DNA of 64,000 nt, taken from NCBI RefSeq assembly GCF_018141165.1, contig NZ_CP058557.1:2604001-2668000 (forward strand), given 5' to 3'. Below are positions 8,075 through 17,526 of the stretch, piece by piece (the first letter of the stretch is position 1; each line of letters begins with the position of its first letter). The stretch is from Alkaliphilus sp. B6464 (lineage in GTDB: Bacteria; Bacillota; Clostridia; Peptostreptococcales; Natronincolaceae). The notes under the pieces are model-generated. The model did no database searches. It was not told where the DNA came from and saw nothing but the letters and a program-made list of their open reading frames with translations. The translations under genes and the position numbers were made by a program.

Positions 8075-9247
8075 ATGATTAATAGAGTAATTTTATTTAT
8101 AATGGATAGTGTAGGTATAGGAGCTTTACCTGATGCTAAAAATTTTGGTGATGTTGGTGCAAATACATTAGGTAACATTGCTATAAATGAAGGTGGAATC
8201 AATTTACCTAATTTACAAAGACTTGGGTTAGGAAATATTGATCATATTGTTGGAGTGGAATCAATTGAATCTCCTTTAGGTGCTTTTGGTAGATCACTAG
8301 AGGTTTCTAATGGTAAGGATACTACAACAGGGCATTGGGAATTAGCAGGCTTACACTTAACTGAACCTTTCAAAACCTTTCCAAAAGGATTTTCAAAGGA
8401 TATAATAGATACATTAGAAAATAAAATCGGGAGAAAAATTTTAGGAAATAAGCCTGCCTCTGGTACAGCAATATTAGATGAACTTGGCGAAGAACATATG
8501 AGTACAGGACATCCAATTGTTTATACTTCAGCTGATAGTGTATTGCAGATTGCTGCTCACGAAGAAATCATTCCTCTAGAGGAGCTATATGAAATATGTA
8601 AAATTGCAAGAGAAATTATGATGGGGGATAATGCAGTTGCAAGAATTATTGCTAGACCATTTATTGGGACCCCAGGAAGCTTTACTAGAACTCATAATAG
8701 AAGAGATTATTCCCTAAATCCTACAAGGGACACAGTATTAGATATTGTGAAAAAAGAAGGCTTAGATGTAGTTGCAATAGGAAAGATAGAAGATATATTT
8801 AATGGAAAAGGTATTACAGAGGCTGCACATACAATAGATAATATGGATGGAATCGATAAAACAATTGAGTATATACAAAAAAGTAGTAAAGGTATTATAT
8901 TCACAAATTTAGTTGACTTCGACTCTAAATATGGACACAGAAGAGATTCAAAAGGCTACAAAGAGGCTTTAGAAAGTTTGGATATGAGGGTTCCGGAAAT
9001 ATTGGATAGTATGAATGATGATGATATTATAATTTTTACTGCAGACCATGGAAATGACCCAACTTATAAAGGAAGTGATCATACTAGGGAATACATTCCT
9101 ATTGTTATTTATGGAAATAAAATTAAACAAAATGTTAATATTGGAACAAGAAAATCCTTTGCTGACATTGCTGCAACAATTTCTGATATTTTTGAAATAC
9201 AATCAACAGGTAATGGAGAGAGCTTCAAAGATATAATCATTAAATAA
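8075..9247 (+). CDS. deoB: Phosphopentomutase
   Basis: 390 residues, the usual length. It interconverts (deoxy)ribose 1-phosphate and 5-phosphate, feeding sugars released by the downstream nucleoside phosphorylases into central metabolism. Alkaline-phosphatase-fold metal motifs are present: MDSVGIGALPDA at the N-terminus, the DTTTGHWE segment with the phosphorylated Thr, and TADHGNDPTYKGSDHTRE near the C-terminus. The ATG follows AGAGGAGGG. First gene of a four-gene salvage operon running to 12256. Confidence 0.95.
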   Translation: MINRVILFIMDSVGIGALPDAKNFGDVGANTLGNIAINEGGINLPNLQRLGLGNIDHIVGVESIESPLGAFGRSLEVSNGKDTTTGHWELAGLHLTEPFKTFPKGFSKDIIDTLENKIGRKILGNKPASGTAILDELGEEHMSTGHPIVYTSADSVLQIAAHEEIIPLEELYEICKIAREIMMGDNAVARIIARPFIGTPGSFTRTHNRRDYSLNPTRDTVLDIVKKEGLDVVAIGKIEDIFNGKGITEAAHTIDNMDGIDKTIEYIQKSSKGIIFTNLVDFDSKYGHRRDSKGYKEALESLDMRVPEILDSMNDDDIIIFTADHGNDPTYKGSDHTREYIPIVIYGNKIKQNVNIGTRKSFADIAATISDIFEIQSTGNGESFKDIIIK

Positions 9248-9268
9248 TATTTAATAGGAGTGTTATAT

Positions 9269-10090
9269 ATGAAAGAATATTCTCAAAAAATTTTGGAAGC
9301 AAAGTCTTATATAGAAAATAAAATAAATTTAAAGCCAGCGATAGGATTAATTCTTGGATCTGGACTAGGTATATTAGCAGATGAAATCAAAAATTCGCAC
9401 ATTATCTCATATAAGGATATACCTAATTTTCCTATTTCAACAGTAGAAGGGCATGCTGGTGAATTAGTTATTGGGGAACTTATGGGAAAACAGGTAATTG
9501 CACTAAAGGGCCGATTTCACTACTATGAAGGCTATAGTATGGATAAGGTTACATTTCCAGTAAGAGTTATGATTGCTTTAGGTGTTAAGCAAATAATTGT
9601 TACTAATGCTGCAGGTGGAGTAAATAAAAACTTCACTCCCGGAGACTTAATGATAATTGAAGACCATATTAACTTTGCATTCGATAATCCATTAATTGGG
9701 CCTAATGATAATAAATTAGGAGTACGGTTCCCAGATATGTCTCAAGCCTATAATTTGGAATTAATAGATATAGCGAAAAGAGTTGCTAGAGAAAATAACA
9801 TTGATATTAAAACAGGTGTATATGCATTTCTAACAGGTCCTACCTATGAAACACCTGCTGAGGTAAAGATGATGAGTATTTTAGGGGCTGACGCTGTAGG
9901 AATGTCTACAGTACCTGAAGTAATAGCTGCTGTTCATGGCGGTATTGATGTTTTAGGGATTTCTTGTATTACAAATATGGCTTCTGGTATTTTAGATCAG
10001 CCATTAAGCCATGATGAGGTTATAGAAACAACTCAGAAAGTAAAGAAAACATTTATTACATATATTGAAGGAATTATAGAAAGCATTTAA
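9269..10090 (+). CDS. Purine nucleoside phosphorylase (first copy)
   Basis: 273 residues of the trimeric PNP family (inosine/guanosine phosphorolysis). Phosphate-binding GSGLG (31-35), FPISTVEGHAGE, RFHYYEGYS and TNAAGG are in place. The base-recognition residues of the family are intact: Y193-E194 in GPTYETPAE and N236 in CITNMA. Start at ATG 9269 after TAGGAGTG. The next gene is a close paralogue with those residues changed, so this copy is probably the standard inosine/guanosine enzyme. Confidence 0.93.
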   Translation: MKEYSQKILEAKSYIENKINLKPAIGLILGSGLGILADEIKNSHIISYKDIPNFPISTVEGHAGELVIGELMGKQVIALKGRFHYYEGYSMDKVTFPVRVMIALGVKQIIVTNAAGGVNKNFTPGDLMIIEDHINFAFDNPLIGPNDNKLGVRFPDMSQAYNLELIDIAKRVARENNIDIKTGVYAFLTGPTYETPAEVKMMSILGADAVGMSTVPEVIAAVHGGIDVLGISCITNMASGILDQPLSHDEVIETTQKVKKTFITYIEGIIESI

Positions 10091-10103
10091 GGGAGAGATA
10101 TGT

Positions 10104-10931
10104 TTGGAAAATTTATTAATGAAGCTTGAAAGTACAAAAAAATTTTTACTAGACTCGATAGATGAAAGTCCTAAAGTAGGATTAATTCTTGGATCAGGCT
10201 TAGGTACATTAGCTGATGAAATAGAGAATCCTATTGTTATTGATTATAAGGATATACCTAACTTCCCAGTTTCAACAGTAGAGGGGCATGCGGGACAATT
10301 AGTGATTGGAAAGCTAATGGGCAAACAGGTTATTGCAATGAAAGGTAGATTCCATTACTATGAAGGTTATAGCATGGATAAGGTTACATTTCCAGTAAGA
10401 GTAATGAAAGCTATAGGTGTGGAATTAGTATTAATAACAAATGCTTGTGGAGGGCTAAATCCAAATCTATATCCAGGATCATTAATGATTATTAATGATC
10501 ATATAAATATGACAGGAGATAATCCATTAATTGGTCCAAATTACTCAGAATTAGGACCAAGGTTCCCTGATATGTCTAATGCATACGATAAGGATCTAAT
10601 TGAGCTAGTGCATAAAGTTAGCAAAAAAATTAATGTACAAACTCACGAAGGAGTATATGTTTCTATTAGTGGACCAAATTATTTATCGAAGGCTGAGTTA
10701 AGGATGATGCAAAAATTAGGTGCAGATACTGTTGGAATGTCTACTGTTCCAGAGGTAATTGTTGCAAAACATAGTGGAATGAAGGTAATAGGTATATCCT
10801 GTGTGACTGACATGGCTATTCCAGATGAATTAGAATCAATAAGTCATGAGCAAGTAATGGAGGTTGCCAATAAAACTAGACCTAAATTTATTAACCTGGT
10901 TAAAGAAGTCATTAATGGGGTGACTGTATAA
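10104..10931 (+). CDS. Purine nucleoside phosphorylase paralogue with altered base site
   Basis: 275 residues, aligning without gaps to the upstream PNP for at least the first 236 residues and sharing its phosphate-site motifs. Two base-binding positions differ: the Glu is L194 (GPNYLSKAE) and the Asn is D236 (CVTDMA). In human PNP these correspond to Glu201 and Asn243, and Asn243Asp is known to let the enzyme use adenosine. A changed base preference is therefore likely, but loss of the Glu could also weaken activity. It begins with TTG at 10104, 6 nt after GGGAGAG. Its TAA overlaps the next ATG. Confidence 0.88.
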   Translation: MENLLMKLESTKKFLLDSIDESPKVGLILGSGLGTLADEIENPIVIDYKDIPNFPVSTVEGHAGQLVIGKLMGKQVIAMKGRFHYYEGYSMDKVTFPVRVMKAIGVELVLITNACGGLNPNLYPGSLMIINDHINMTGDNPLIGPNYSELGPRFPDMSNAYDKDLIELVHKVSKKINVQTHEGVYVSISGPNYLSKAELRMMQKLGADTVGMSTVPEVIVAKHSGMKVIGISCVTDMAIPDELESISHEQVMEVANKTRPKFINLVKEVINGVTV

Positions 10932-12256
10932 TGAGGATGTACGACTTAATATTAAAAAAGCGTAATGGTGGTATTTTATCCAAGGAAGAAATAAATTATT
11001 TTATTAAAGGATATACTGGTGGCGACATTCCAGACTATCAGGCATCAGCTCTATTGATGGCTATATATTTCCAAAAAATGAATGAATGTGAAACTGCTGA
11101 TTTGACAGAAGCAATGATGAACTCTGGAGATATCATTGATTTAACTGCTATTAATGGAATTAAAGTAGATAAACATAGCACTGGTGGTGTTGGTGATAAA
11201 ACAACTATTGCGTTAGCGCCTATAGTGGCTGCTTGTGGTGTACCAGTAGCTAAAATGTCAGGGAGAGGTTTAGGTCATACAGGTGGAACTCTTGATAAGT
11301 TAGAATCTATTCCTGGATTTAGCGTAGATATGACTATAGATAAATTTATAAATAATGTTAATAATTTTAAAATTGCTGTTGCAGGCCAAACAGCTAATTT
11401 AGCACCTGCAGATAAAATAATATACGCATTAAGGGATGTTACAGCTACAGTAGATAATATTTCATTAATAGCAAGCAGTATAATGTGTAAAAAACTTGCA
11501 TCTGGAGCAGACTCTATAGTACTGGATGTAAAAACTGGTAGTGGTGCATTTATGCAAAATACCGATGATGCTTTTGAATTAGCTCAGGAAATGGTTAAAA
11601 TAGGGAACAATATGGGTCGTGATACTATTGCTCTAGTAACAAATATGGATCAACCTTTAGGTAATGCAGTTGGAAATAGTCTTGAGATTAAGGAAGCAAT
11701 AGAAACTTTAAAAGGTGGCGGACCGGAAGACTTTAAAGAACTATGTATAACTTTAGGCTCTTATATGCTTCTATTAGCTAGATGTGTAGAAACCGTGGAA
11801 GAAGGAAGACGAAAAGTAAAGAATGTTATTTCTACTGGAAAAGCCTTTGATGTATTTAAAACATTTGTTATAGAGCAAGGTGGAGATGTAAGCTATGTAG
11901 AAAATATAGATTTATTTCCAAAAGCTAAGGGAGTGTATGAGCTAAAGTCCGAAGCAACTGGTTATGTTAATAAAATAGAGGCAGATGTTGTAGGATTAGC
12001 TGCATTAACATTAGGTGCAGGTAGAGAGACTAAAGAAAGTGTTATAGATCTTGCAGTGGGAATTGTATTAAATAAAAAAGTTGGAGATTATGTACAAGCT
12101 GGAGAAACACTGGCATATATACACTATAATAATGATGATAAGATAAAAGATGCAACAAAAAAATTAAAATCAGCATATTTAATTGAAGAAGCAAGTAGAT
12201 CAAAGTCACCTTTATTGTTTGGTATAGTTACTTGTGATGGAATAAAGAGGTTATAA
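10931..12256 (+). CDS. pdp: Pyrimidine-nucleoside phosphorylase
   Basis: 441 residues. Splits thymidine, deoxyuridine or uridine with phosphate. The family signature SGRGLGHTGGTLDKLESIPG is present, as is the phosphate and K+ region DKHSTGGVGDK near residue 80. It has the N-terminal helical lid, the central alpha/beta domain and the C-terminal domain of the family. The ATG overlaps the preceding stop (TAATG), implying translational coupling. In Gram-positives this family is usually broad in specificity, so thymidine-only activity (deoA) is less likely. Confidence 0.92.
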   Translation: MRMYDLILKKRNGGILSKEEINYFIKGYTGGDIPDYQASALLMAIYFQKMNECETADLTEAMMNSGDIIDLTAINGIKVDKHSTGGVGDKTTIALAPIVAACGVPVAKMSGRGLGHTGGTLDKLESIPGFSVDMTIDKFINNVNNFKIAVAGQTANLAPADKIIYALRDVTATVDNISLIASSIMCKKLASGADSIVLDVKTGSGAFMQNTDDAFELAQEMVKIGNNMGRDTIALVTNMDQPLGNAVGNSLEIKEAIETLKGGGPEDFKELCITLGSYMLLLARCVETVEEGRRKVKNVISTGKAFDVFKTFVIEQGGDVSYVENIDLFPKAKGVYELKSEATGYVNKIEADVVGLAALTLGAGRETKESVIDLAVGIVLNKKVGDYVQAGETLAYIHYNNDDKIKDATKKLKSAYLIEEASRSKSPLLFGIVTCDGIKRL

Positions 12257-12282
12257 AACTACCTCTTTATTCTTTTTTTTTA
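12241..12282 (+). terminator. Terminator of the nucleoside salvage operon
   Basis: AATAAAGAGGT pairs with ACCTCTTTATT, followed by TCTTTTTTTT. The left arm includes the last codons of the pdp gene. Confidence 0.85.
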
Positions 12283-12360
12283 TTTACTTTTTTACTTACT
12301 GCATAACAAAATAGCTGGCTGGAAACCCTAACATTAAATACGTAATAAGGAGGATAATAA

Positions 12361-13521
12361 ATGAGGAAAAAATTTAATATGTTTTTGTGTATATTGGTGA
12401 TAATTTCTTTACTTTTGCCAGCCTATAATGTTAGCGGAGAGGCACAACCCTTCGATATAAATAGTAAGTCGGCATTATTAATGGATGTGGGTACTGGAAC
12501 AATCTTATACGAAAAGAATATACATGAACAACTACCTCCAGCGAGTGTAACTAAAATTATGACCATGCTTTTAGTAATGGAAGCTATTGATAATAATAAG
12601 ATTACCCTTAATGATAAGGTTGTTGTTAGTGAACGAGCTTCTAAAATGGGTGGTACTCAACTTTATTTAGAGCCAGGAGAAAATAAAACAGTAGAAGAAC
12701 TAATGAAAGGTGTAGCAATACGATCAGCTAATGATGCTTCTTTGGCATTGGGTGAATATATAGCTGGTACTGAAGAACTATTTATACAACAAATGAACAA
12801 TCGTGCTAAAGAATTAGGAATGAAAAATACAACATTTATTAATACAAATGGATTACCAGCAGAAGGTCATGTGACAACAGCATATGATATAGCCTTAATG
12901 TCCAGGGAGTTGTTAAAACATAAGGACATTCATAAATGGCTTACAACTTGGATGGATACGGTAGTAGTTGGTAAAAGGCAATCTCCACAGTCATTGGTTA
13001 ATACAAATAAACTAATTAATACCTACAAAGGAGCCAATGGTATTAAGACTGGATATACAAGTGAAGCATTACATTGCATATCTGCATCAGCAACCAGAGG
13101 AAATGCTACATTTATTGCTGTAATTATGGCTGCTCCAACTTCGCAGGTTCGTTTTTCTGAAGCATCAAAGTTATTAGATTATGGTTTTGCTAATTATAAC
13201 AATGTGGAAGTTGTTAAAAAGGATAGTATTATAGGAAGTGTCATGTTAAGCAAAGGTAAAAAAATACAGGTAGATGCAGTTGCAAAAGATGAGTTGAATG
13301 CTTTAGTAAAAAAAGGTGATGAAGCTAATGTTCAAAAGGAAATAATACTTCCTCCATCTATTACTGCTCCAGTATCACAAGGTGATAAATTAGGAGAAAT
13401 TATAGCTAAAATAGATGGAAAAGAAATAGGTAGGGTAGATATTGTATCAAAAGAAAGTATAGAGAAAGCCTCAATAGTGAATATATTAGGAAAAATGTTT
13501 AGTAAAATGATGGGAAAGTAA
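12361..13521 (+). CDS. D-alanyl-D-alanine carboxypeptidase, DacF/PBP5 type (first)
   Basis: 386 residues with a signal peptide (basic start, then a hydrophobic core MFLCILVIISLLLPAY). Serine-active motifs: SVTK (SxxK, about residue 62), SAND (SxN, about 122) and KTG (about 231). The C-terminal beta domain and final amphipathic helix (ILGKMFSKMMGK) are those of PBP5-type enzymes held at the membrane surface. It trims the pentapeptide of peptidoglycan. Preceded by AAGGAGGATAATAA. DacF is linked to spore cortex in Bacillus; a paralogue is at 20453. Confidence 0.9.
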   Translation: MRKKFNMFLCILVIISLLLPAYNVSGEAQPFDINSKSALLMDVGTGTILYEKNIHEQLPPASVTKIMTMLLVMEAIDNNKITLNDKVVVSERASKMGGTQLYLEPGENKTVEELMKGVAIRSANDASLALGEYIAGTEELFIQQMNNRAKELGMKNTTFINTNGLPAEGHVTTAYDIALMSRELLKHKDIHKWLTTWMDTVVVGKRQSPQSLVNTNKLINTYKGANGIKTGYTSEALHCISASATRGNATFIAVIMAAPTSQVRFSEASKLLDYGFANYNNVEVVKKDSIIGSVMLSKGKKIQVDAVAKDELNALVKKGDEANVQKEIILPPSITAPVSQGDKLGEIIAKIDGKEIGRVDIVSKESIEKASIVNILGKMFSKMMGK

Positions 13522-13555
13522 AGTAGAGTAGTACATTTGTACTACTCTACTTTTT
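13521..13555 (+). terminator. Terminator after the first dacF-type gene
   Basis: AAGTAGAGTAGTAC pairs with GTACTACTCTACTTT around an ATTT loop and ends in TTTTT. Confidence 0.85.
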
Positions 13556-13690
13556 ATAGCATTATATGTATGATATAATTATGTAGTATAGCCAAAAGTG
13601 ATATATTAGGGAGTATATAATTTTAGCAATAGGAACTTATATTTTAACTTTTTAAAATTGAAGGGGCGAAAAAGGTGGGGAAAGAATAAC

Positions 13691-14311
13691 ATGTTTAGTT
13701 TTGATTTAAGTCGTATTCTATTAAATTTGCCTATAATATTGATTGCTATAACATTACATGAATTTGCTCATGCTTATAGCGCGTTTTTATTGGGAGATCC
13801 AACAGCAAAGCATTATGGAAGGCTAACATTAAATCCAATATCACATATTGATATTACAGGCTTTTTATTATTAGCATTTTCTGGCTTTGGCTGGGCAAAA
13901 CCAGTACCAATTAATCCTAATAATTTTAAAAATAGAAAGCTAGGATATTTTATTGTATCTATAGCAGGCCCAATATCTAATATTTTGTTAGCTATTATAT
14001 TTACGATTTTACTTGGGATTCAAATTAGATTTATTGATAGTGTAATTATTAATAATATAATTAGTTATGGTATTATAATTAATATTGTATTAGCTATATT
14101 TAACTTATTTCCAATTCCACCTTTAGATGGTTCAAAACTACTATTGATACTACTTCCTAGTAGATTTGAAGAAAAATATTACCATATTCAAAAATATAGT
14201 TATATATTTTTGTTTATATTAATTTATTTTAGAGCAATTGATAAGGTCCTATATCCAATAGTGGATTATTTGCTTGGTTTATTATCCCATGTAGTAATGA
14301 TTATAGTATAG
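13691..14311 (+). CDS. Site-2 protease family membrane metalloprotease
   Basis: 206 residues, five to six membrane helices. Zinc motif HEFAH (H23, E24, H27) and the second conserved segment NLFPIPPLDGSK place it in the M50 site-2 protease (YwhC/SpoIVFB-like) group. The start is taken at ATG 13691 after GGGGAAAG; the frame is open upstream to 13658. It is 9 nt from scpA. A site-2 protease gene directly ahead of scpA-scpB is common in Clostridia; the substrate is unknown. Confidence 0.85.
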   Translation: MFSFDLSRILLNLPIILIAITLHEFAHAYSAFLLGDPTAKHYGRLTLNPISHIDITGFLLLAFSGFGWAKPVPINPNNFKNRKLGYFIVSIAGPISNILLAIIFTILLGIQIRFIDSVIINNIISYGIIINIVLAIFNLFPIPPLDGSKLLLILLPSRFEEKYYHIQKYSYIFLFILIYFRAIDKVLYPIVDYLLGLLSHVVMIIV

Positions 14312-14320
14312 GAGGATATT

Positions 14321-15091
14321 ATGGCTTATAATGTGAAAATTGAGGTTTTTGAAGGACCTTTTGATTTACTGTTTCACTTAATAGAGAAAAACCAAATAGA
14401 TATTTATGATATACCTATGACAGAAATTACTGAACAATATATTTCCTACATAGAAAAACTAGAGGAATTAAATTTAGATATTACTAGTGAATTTTTAGTA
14501 ATGGCTGCTACTCTTATTGAAATAAAATCAAGAATGCTATTACCTATACAAATAACTGAAGACAAACAACTTGAGATTGAAGATTTAGATCCTAGGGACG
14601 AACTTGTAAGAAGGTTATTAGAGTATAAAAAATATAAAGGCGCAGCTGAAGAATTAAAAGATAAAGAACAACGATATCAAAGGATGTACTTTAAGCCTAA
14701 AGAAGAATTCATTTTTGATGAAGCAGATCAATCGCAATTTGTAATGGATTCTATTGGAATAACCGATCTTTTATCGGCTCTAAATAGATTTATTGAAAAA
14801 AAATTAAAAACAATATCACCTGAAAAAACAATAAGAGAGATGCAAAGAGATGTAATTACAATTGAGGATAAGATCAATGAACTTATTTGTTTATTAAATA
14901 AAAAAAAGCAAATTCGGTTTCAAGATATGTTTTCAAATTTATCAAGTAAAATGGAAATAATAACTACTTTTTTAGCCCTTCTTGAACTGATTAGGTTAAA
15001 ACAAGTGGTTGCAAAACAAAATATTGCTTATACAGATATTGTTATTGAGCTAAGAAACAAAGAAGAACAGGGAGTGCAAACTAATGGATAA
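14321..15091 (+). CDS. scpA: Segregation and condensation protein A
   Basis: 256 residues. The kleisin subunit that bridges the SMC heads; the N-terminus has the family hallmark VFEGPFDLLFHLIEKNQIDIYD. A central charged linker and a C-terminal winged-helix segment (EIITTFLALLELIRLKQV) follow. Preceded by TAGGAGG. It overlaps scpB by 8 nt, as expected for obligate partners. Confidence 0.95.
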   Translation: MAYNVKIEVFEGPFDLLFHLIEKNQIDIYDIPMTEITEQYISYIEKLEELNLDITSEFLVMAATLIEIKSRMLLPIQITEDKQLEIEDLDPRDELVRRLLEYKKYKGAAEELKDKEQRYQRMYFKPKEEFIFDEADQSQFVMDSIGITDLLSALNRFIEKKLKTISPEKTIREMQRDVITIEDKINELICLLNKKKQIRFQDMFSNLSSKMEIITTFLALLELIRLKQVVAKQNIAYTDIVIELRNKEEQGVQTNG

Positions 15092-15641
15092 AGATGAACT
15101 AAAGTCAGCAATTGAAGCTATTTTATTTGCTTGGGCAGATCCGTTATCAGCTAAAGATTTAAGCGATATTTTAGGTATTGGAACCAAAGAAATAGTAAGT
15201 ATTCTCAAAGAGATGATAGATGAATTTAACTATAATAAGAGAGGTATTCAAATATTACAAATGAACGATCACTATCAGCTATCAACAAGACCAGAGCACC
15301 ATGAACATTTACAAAAACTCTTTGTTCCTAGGCAGAATAGAGGTCTTACCCAAGCAGCCTTAGAAACATTAGCAATTATTGCCTATAAACAACCAATTAC
15401 TAAAACAGAGATTGAAGAAATTAGAGGTGTAAAGAGCGATAAGGCAATAGGAACCTTGCTAGAAAAAGAATTGATAGAAGAGCAAGGACGATTAGAAAAA
15501 ACAGGAAGACCTATTTTATATGGTACAACAATTAATTTTTTAAAGGTATTCAGCATAAAGTCTCTAAAAGAATTACCAAGTATTAATGATTTTGATTTAT
15601 CTACGAATGAAGATTTAGTGAGAGATATATATGATAAATAA
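15084..15641 (+). CDS. scpB: Segregation and condensation protein B
   Basis: 185 residues with two winged-helix domains; family motifs AIEAILFAW at the start and LTQAALETLAIIAYKQPITK in the middle, then RGVKSDKAIGTLLEK. It dimerises and binds ScpA in the SMC condensin complex. Its start overlaps scpA, with GGGAGTG upstream. Confidence 0.95.
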   Translation: MDKDELKSAIEAILFAWADPLSAKDLSDILGIGTKEIVSILKEMIDEFNYNKRGIQILQMNDHYQLSTRPEHHEHLQKLFVPRQNRGLTQAALETLAIIAYKQPITKTEIEEIRGVKSDKAIGTLLEKELIEEQGRLEKTGRPILYGTTINFLKVFSIKSLKELPSINDFDLSTNEDLVRDIYDK

Positions 15642-15644
15642 AAA

Positions 15645-15678
15645 AAACAAATAGTAAGGATTATAATCCTTACTATTT
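15645..15678 (-). terminator. Terminator of the polyamine operon (reverse strand)
   Basis: A perfect inverted repeat (AAATAGTAAGGATT and its complement) lies between convergent scpB and speB. On the reverse strand it is followed by GTTTTTTTT, so it mainly serves speB; on the forward strand the T tract is poor. Confidence 0.75.
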
Positions 15679-15702
15679 CCATTTATAATGTATGTTGTTG
15701 AT

Positions 15703-16551
15703 TTATAGTATTAATAGCATTTCGCGAATAATTTTAGATGCTACAGCTGTAGAAACTCCAGTAGAATCATAGTCAGGTGCTAGTTCTACAACATCTGCTC
15801 CAATAATATTTAAAGTAGATAGTTTTTTAATAATTGTCATCATATCTGTAAAGGAGATACCTCCAGGTTCAGGAGTTCCTGTTCCAGGAAAGATAGATGG
15901 ATCTAGTATATCTAAATCGATTGTTACATAAACAGGCTTATGTTTTATTATATTAATAACTTGATCCAGCATCTCATATCCAAATTTATTTAATGTAGTA
16001 TGACCTGATTCTGCCCATTCAAACTCTTCTTTTAAACCCGAACGGATTCCAAATTGATAGATTCTATTATCTCCAAGAATTTCCCAAACTCTTTTAATAA
16101 CAGTAGCATGTGAAAGCTTTTCACCCATATAATCTTCTCTTAAATCTGTGTGGGCATCAAAATGCAGAATAACTAAATCTTCAAACTTTTCATGTAGCGC
16201 TTCAACTACAGGAAGCGTAACTAAATGCTCTCCACCAATCATTAAAGGCTTCTTATTTTCTTCTATAAGTTTAGTAGCAAATTCTCTAATATTATTTAGT
16301 ACCAAATCTCGATTACCAAAGACAAAATCTAGGTCACCTGCATCATGAACATGTCTGATTAGAAGATCTCTATCTAGATAAGGGCTATATGTTTCTAAAC
16401 CATAAGAATCAATTCGGATTCTACTAGCTGCAAATCTTGAGCCAGGTCTAAAAGAACTTGTTCCATCGTAAGGAGCTCCAAAAATTACAATATCTGATTT
16501 CTCATAATCTGCATCACAACCGATAAATGAATAATTATTAAACATTTCCAT
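15703..16551 (-). CDS. speB: Agmatinase / ureohydrolase (SpeB family)
   Basis: 282 residues of the arginase superfamily. Binuclear manganese motifs: GGEHL, HFDAHTDLRE and TIDLDILDPS; GAPYDGTSSFRPGSR near the N-terminus is typical of SpeB. It removes urea from agmatine or from aminopropylagmatine. The start is the ATG at 16551 (AAGGAG 10 nt upstream), inside the end of speE, so the genes overlap by 14 nt. Third enzyme gene of the polyamine operon. No arginine decarboxylase is in the window, so the supply of agmatine is not shown here. Confidence 0.9.
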   Translation of the reverse strand: MEMFNNYSFIGCDADYEKSDIVIFGAPYDGTSSFRPGSRFAASRIRIDSYGLETYSPYLDRDLLIRHVHDAGDLDFVFGNRDLVLNNIREFATKLIEENKKPLMIGGEHLVTLPVVEALHEKFEDLVILHFDAHTDLREDYMGEKLSHATVIKRVWEILGDNRIYQFGIRSGLKEEFEWAESGHTTLNKFGYEMLDQVINIIKHKPVYVTIDLDILDPSIFPGTGTPEPGGISFTDMMTIIKKLSTLNIIGADVVELAPDYDSTGVSTAVASKIIREMLLIL

Positions 16552-17392
16552 TTTCGATTTTCTCCTTAACATAATTAGGTAGAGCGAATGCACCTAAATG
16601 GAGATCTGTATTATAATACTTTGTTTTTAGCCCAAGATTATTCCAATCATCAGCTTTTAGATCTTTTAATGGATCTAGGGTTTTAGAGGCAAAGCCAAAT
16701 AACCAATATCCTGAAGGATATGTTGGGATTTGCGCTTGATATACTTTAACAATTGGAAATATTTTTTTTAATTTTTGATTTGCTCTTACTGCTTCCTTAG
16801 CAAACTGATCGTAGACTGGGCTTTCATTTTGATTAATTAAAATGCCATCTTTAGTTAATGCTTTAAAGCAATCTGAATAAAATTCTGTAGTAAATAATCC
16901 TTCACCAGGACCAATAGGATCAGTTGAATCAATAATTATTAAATCATAAATATTTTCCTTGTTTTTCATAAATGCAACGCCATCTTCATAGTATAATGAA
17001 AGTCTATGATTACTTAATTCAGATGAAATTGCGGGAAAGAACTCCCTAGATATATCACATACAAGTTTGTCGATTTCAACCATATCTACGTGCTCAATAT
17101 TTTTATATTTCATTATTTCTCTTGCAGTGCCACCATCACCGCCACCAATAATTAAAGCTGTTTTAATATTAGTATTAACTGCCATAGAAGTATGCACAAT
17201 CATATCGTGGTAAACAAACTCATCTTTTTCTGTAACCATAACTAGTCCATCAATAGTCATTAATCTGCCATATTCATATGTATCTAACACATCAACAGTT
17301 TGGAAATCACTTTTTGCAGAGAATAAATGTTCTTTTACTTTTAATGATAATCTAACATGTTCAGTTTGTTCCTCTGTATACCATAATTCCAT
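16538..17392 (-). CDS. speE: Polyamine aminopropyltransferase (spermidine synthase)
   Basis: 284 residues. Transfers the aminopropyl group of decarboxylated SAM to putrescine or agmatine. Visible motifs: MVTEKDEFVYHDM, the SAM-binding GGGDGGTAREIMK and the catalytic-site DSTDPIGPGEGLFTTEFY. The ribosome binding site GGAGGAAA precedes the ATG. It lies between speD, which makes its donor substrate, and speB. Whether putrescine or agmatine is the acceptor cannot be told from sequence alone. Confidence 0.95.
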   Translation of the reverse strand: MELWYTEEQTEHVRLSLKVKEHLFSAKSDFQTVDVLDTYEYGRLMTIDGLVMVTEKDEFVYHDMIVHTSMAVNTNIKTALIIGGGDGGTAREIMKYKNIEHVDMVEIDKLVCDISREFFPAISSELSNHRLSLYYEDGVAFMKNKENIYDLIIIDSTDPIGPGEGLFTTEFYSDCFKALTKDGILINQNESPVYDQFAKEAVRANQKLKKIFPIVKVYQAQIPTYPSGYWLFGFASKTLDPLKDLKADDWNNLGLKTKYYNTDLHLGAFALPNYVKEKIENGNV

Positions 17393-17460
17393 AATAATTT
17401 CCTCCTATCATTAAATAAGTTATTAATAGTATTGGCAAAATAAATAGTATCAAACATTAA

Positions 17461-17493
17461 AATATCAAGAAAGCATAGGGCCTTCTTGATATT
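17461..17493 (-). terminator. Hairpin between speD and speE
   Basis: AATATCAAGAA and TTCTTGATATT form an 11-bp stem around 11 nt in the 134-nt gap after speD. On the reverse strand it is followed by a weak TTAATGTTT tract. It may attenuate or process the operon mRNA rather than end it. Confidence 0.5.
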
Positions 17494-17526
17494 AGCATGA
17501 AACATTCAATATAAAATAAGTAAGAG

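Noticed and set aside
9048-9236. Overlapping frame inside deoB
   Set aside because: Fully inside a conserved gene with no ribosome binding site.
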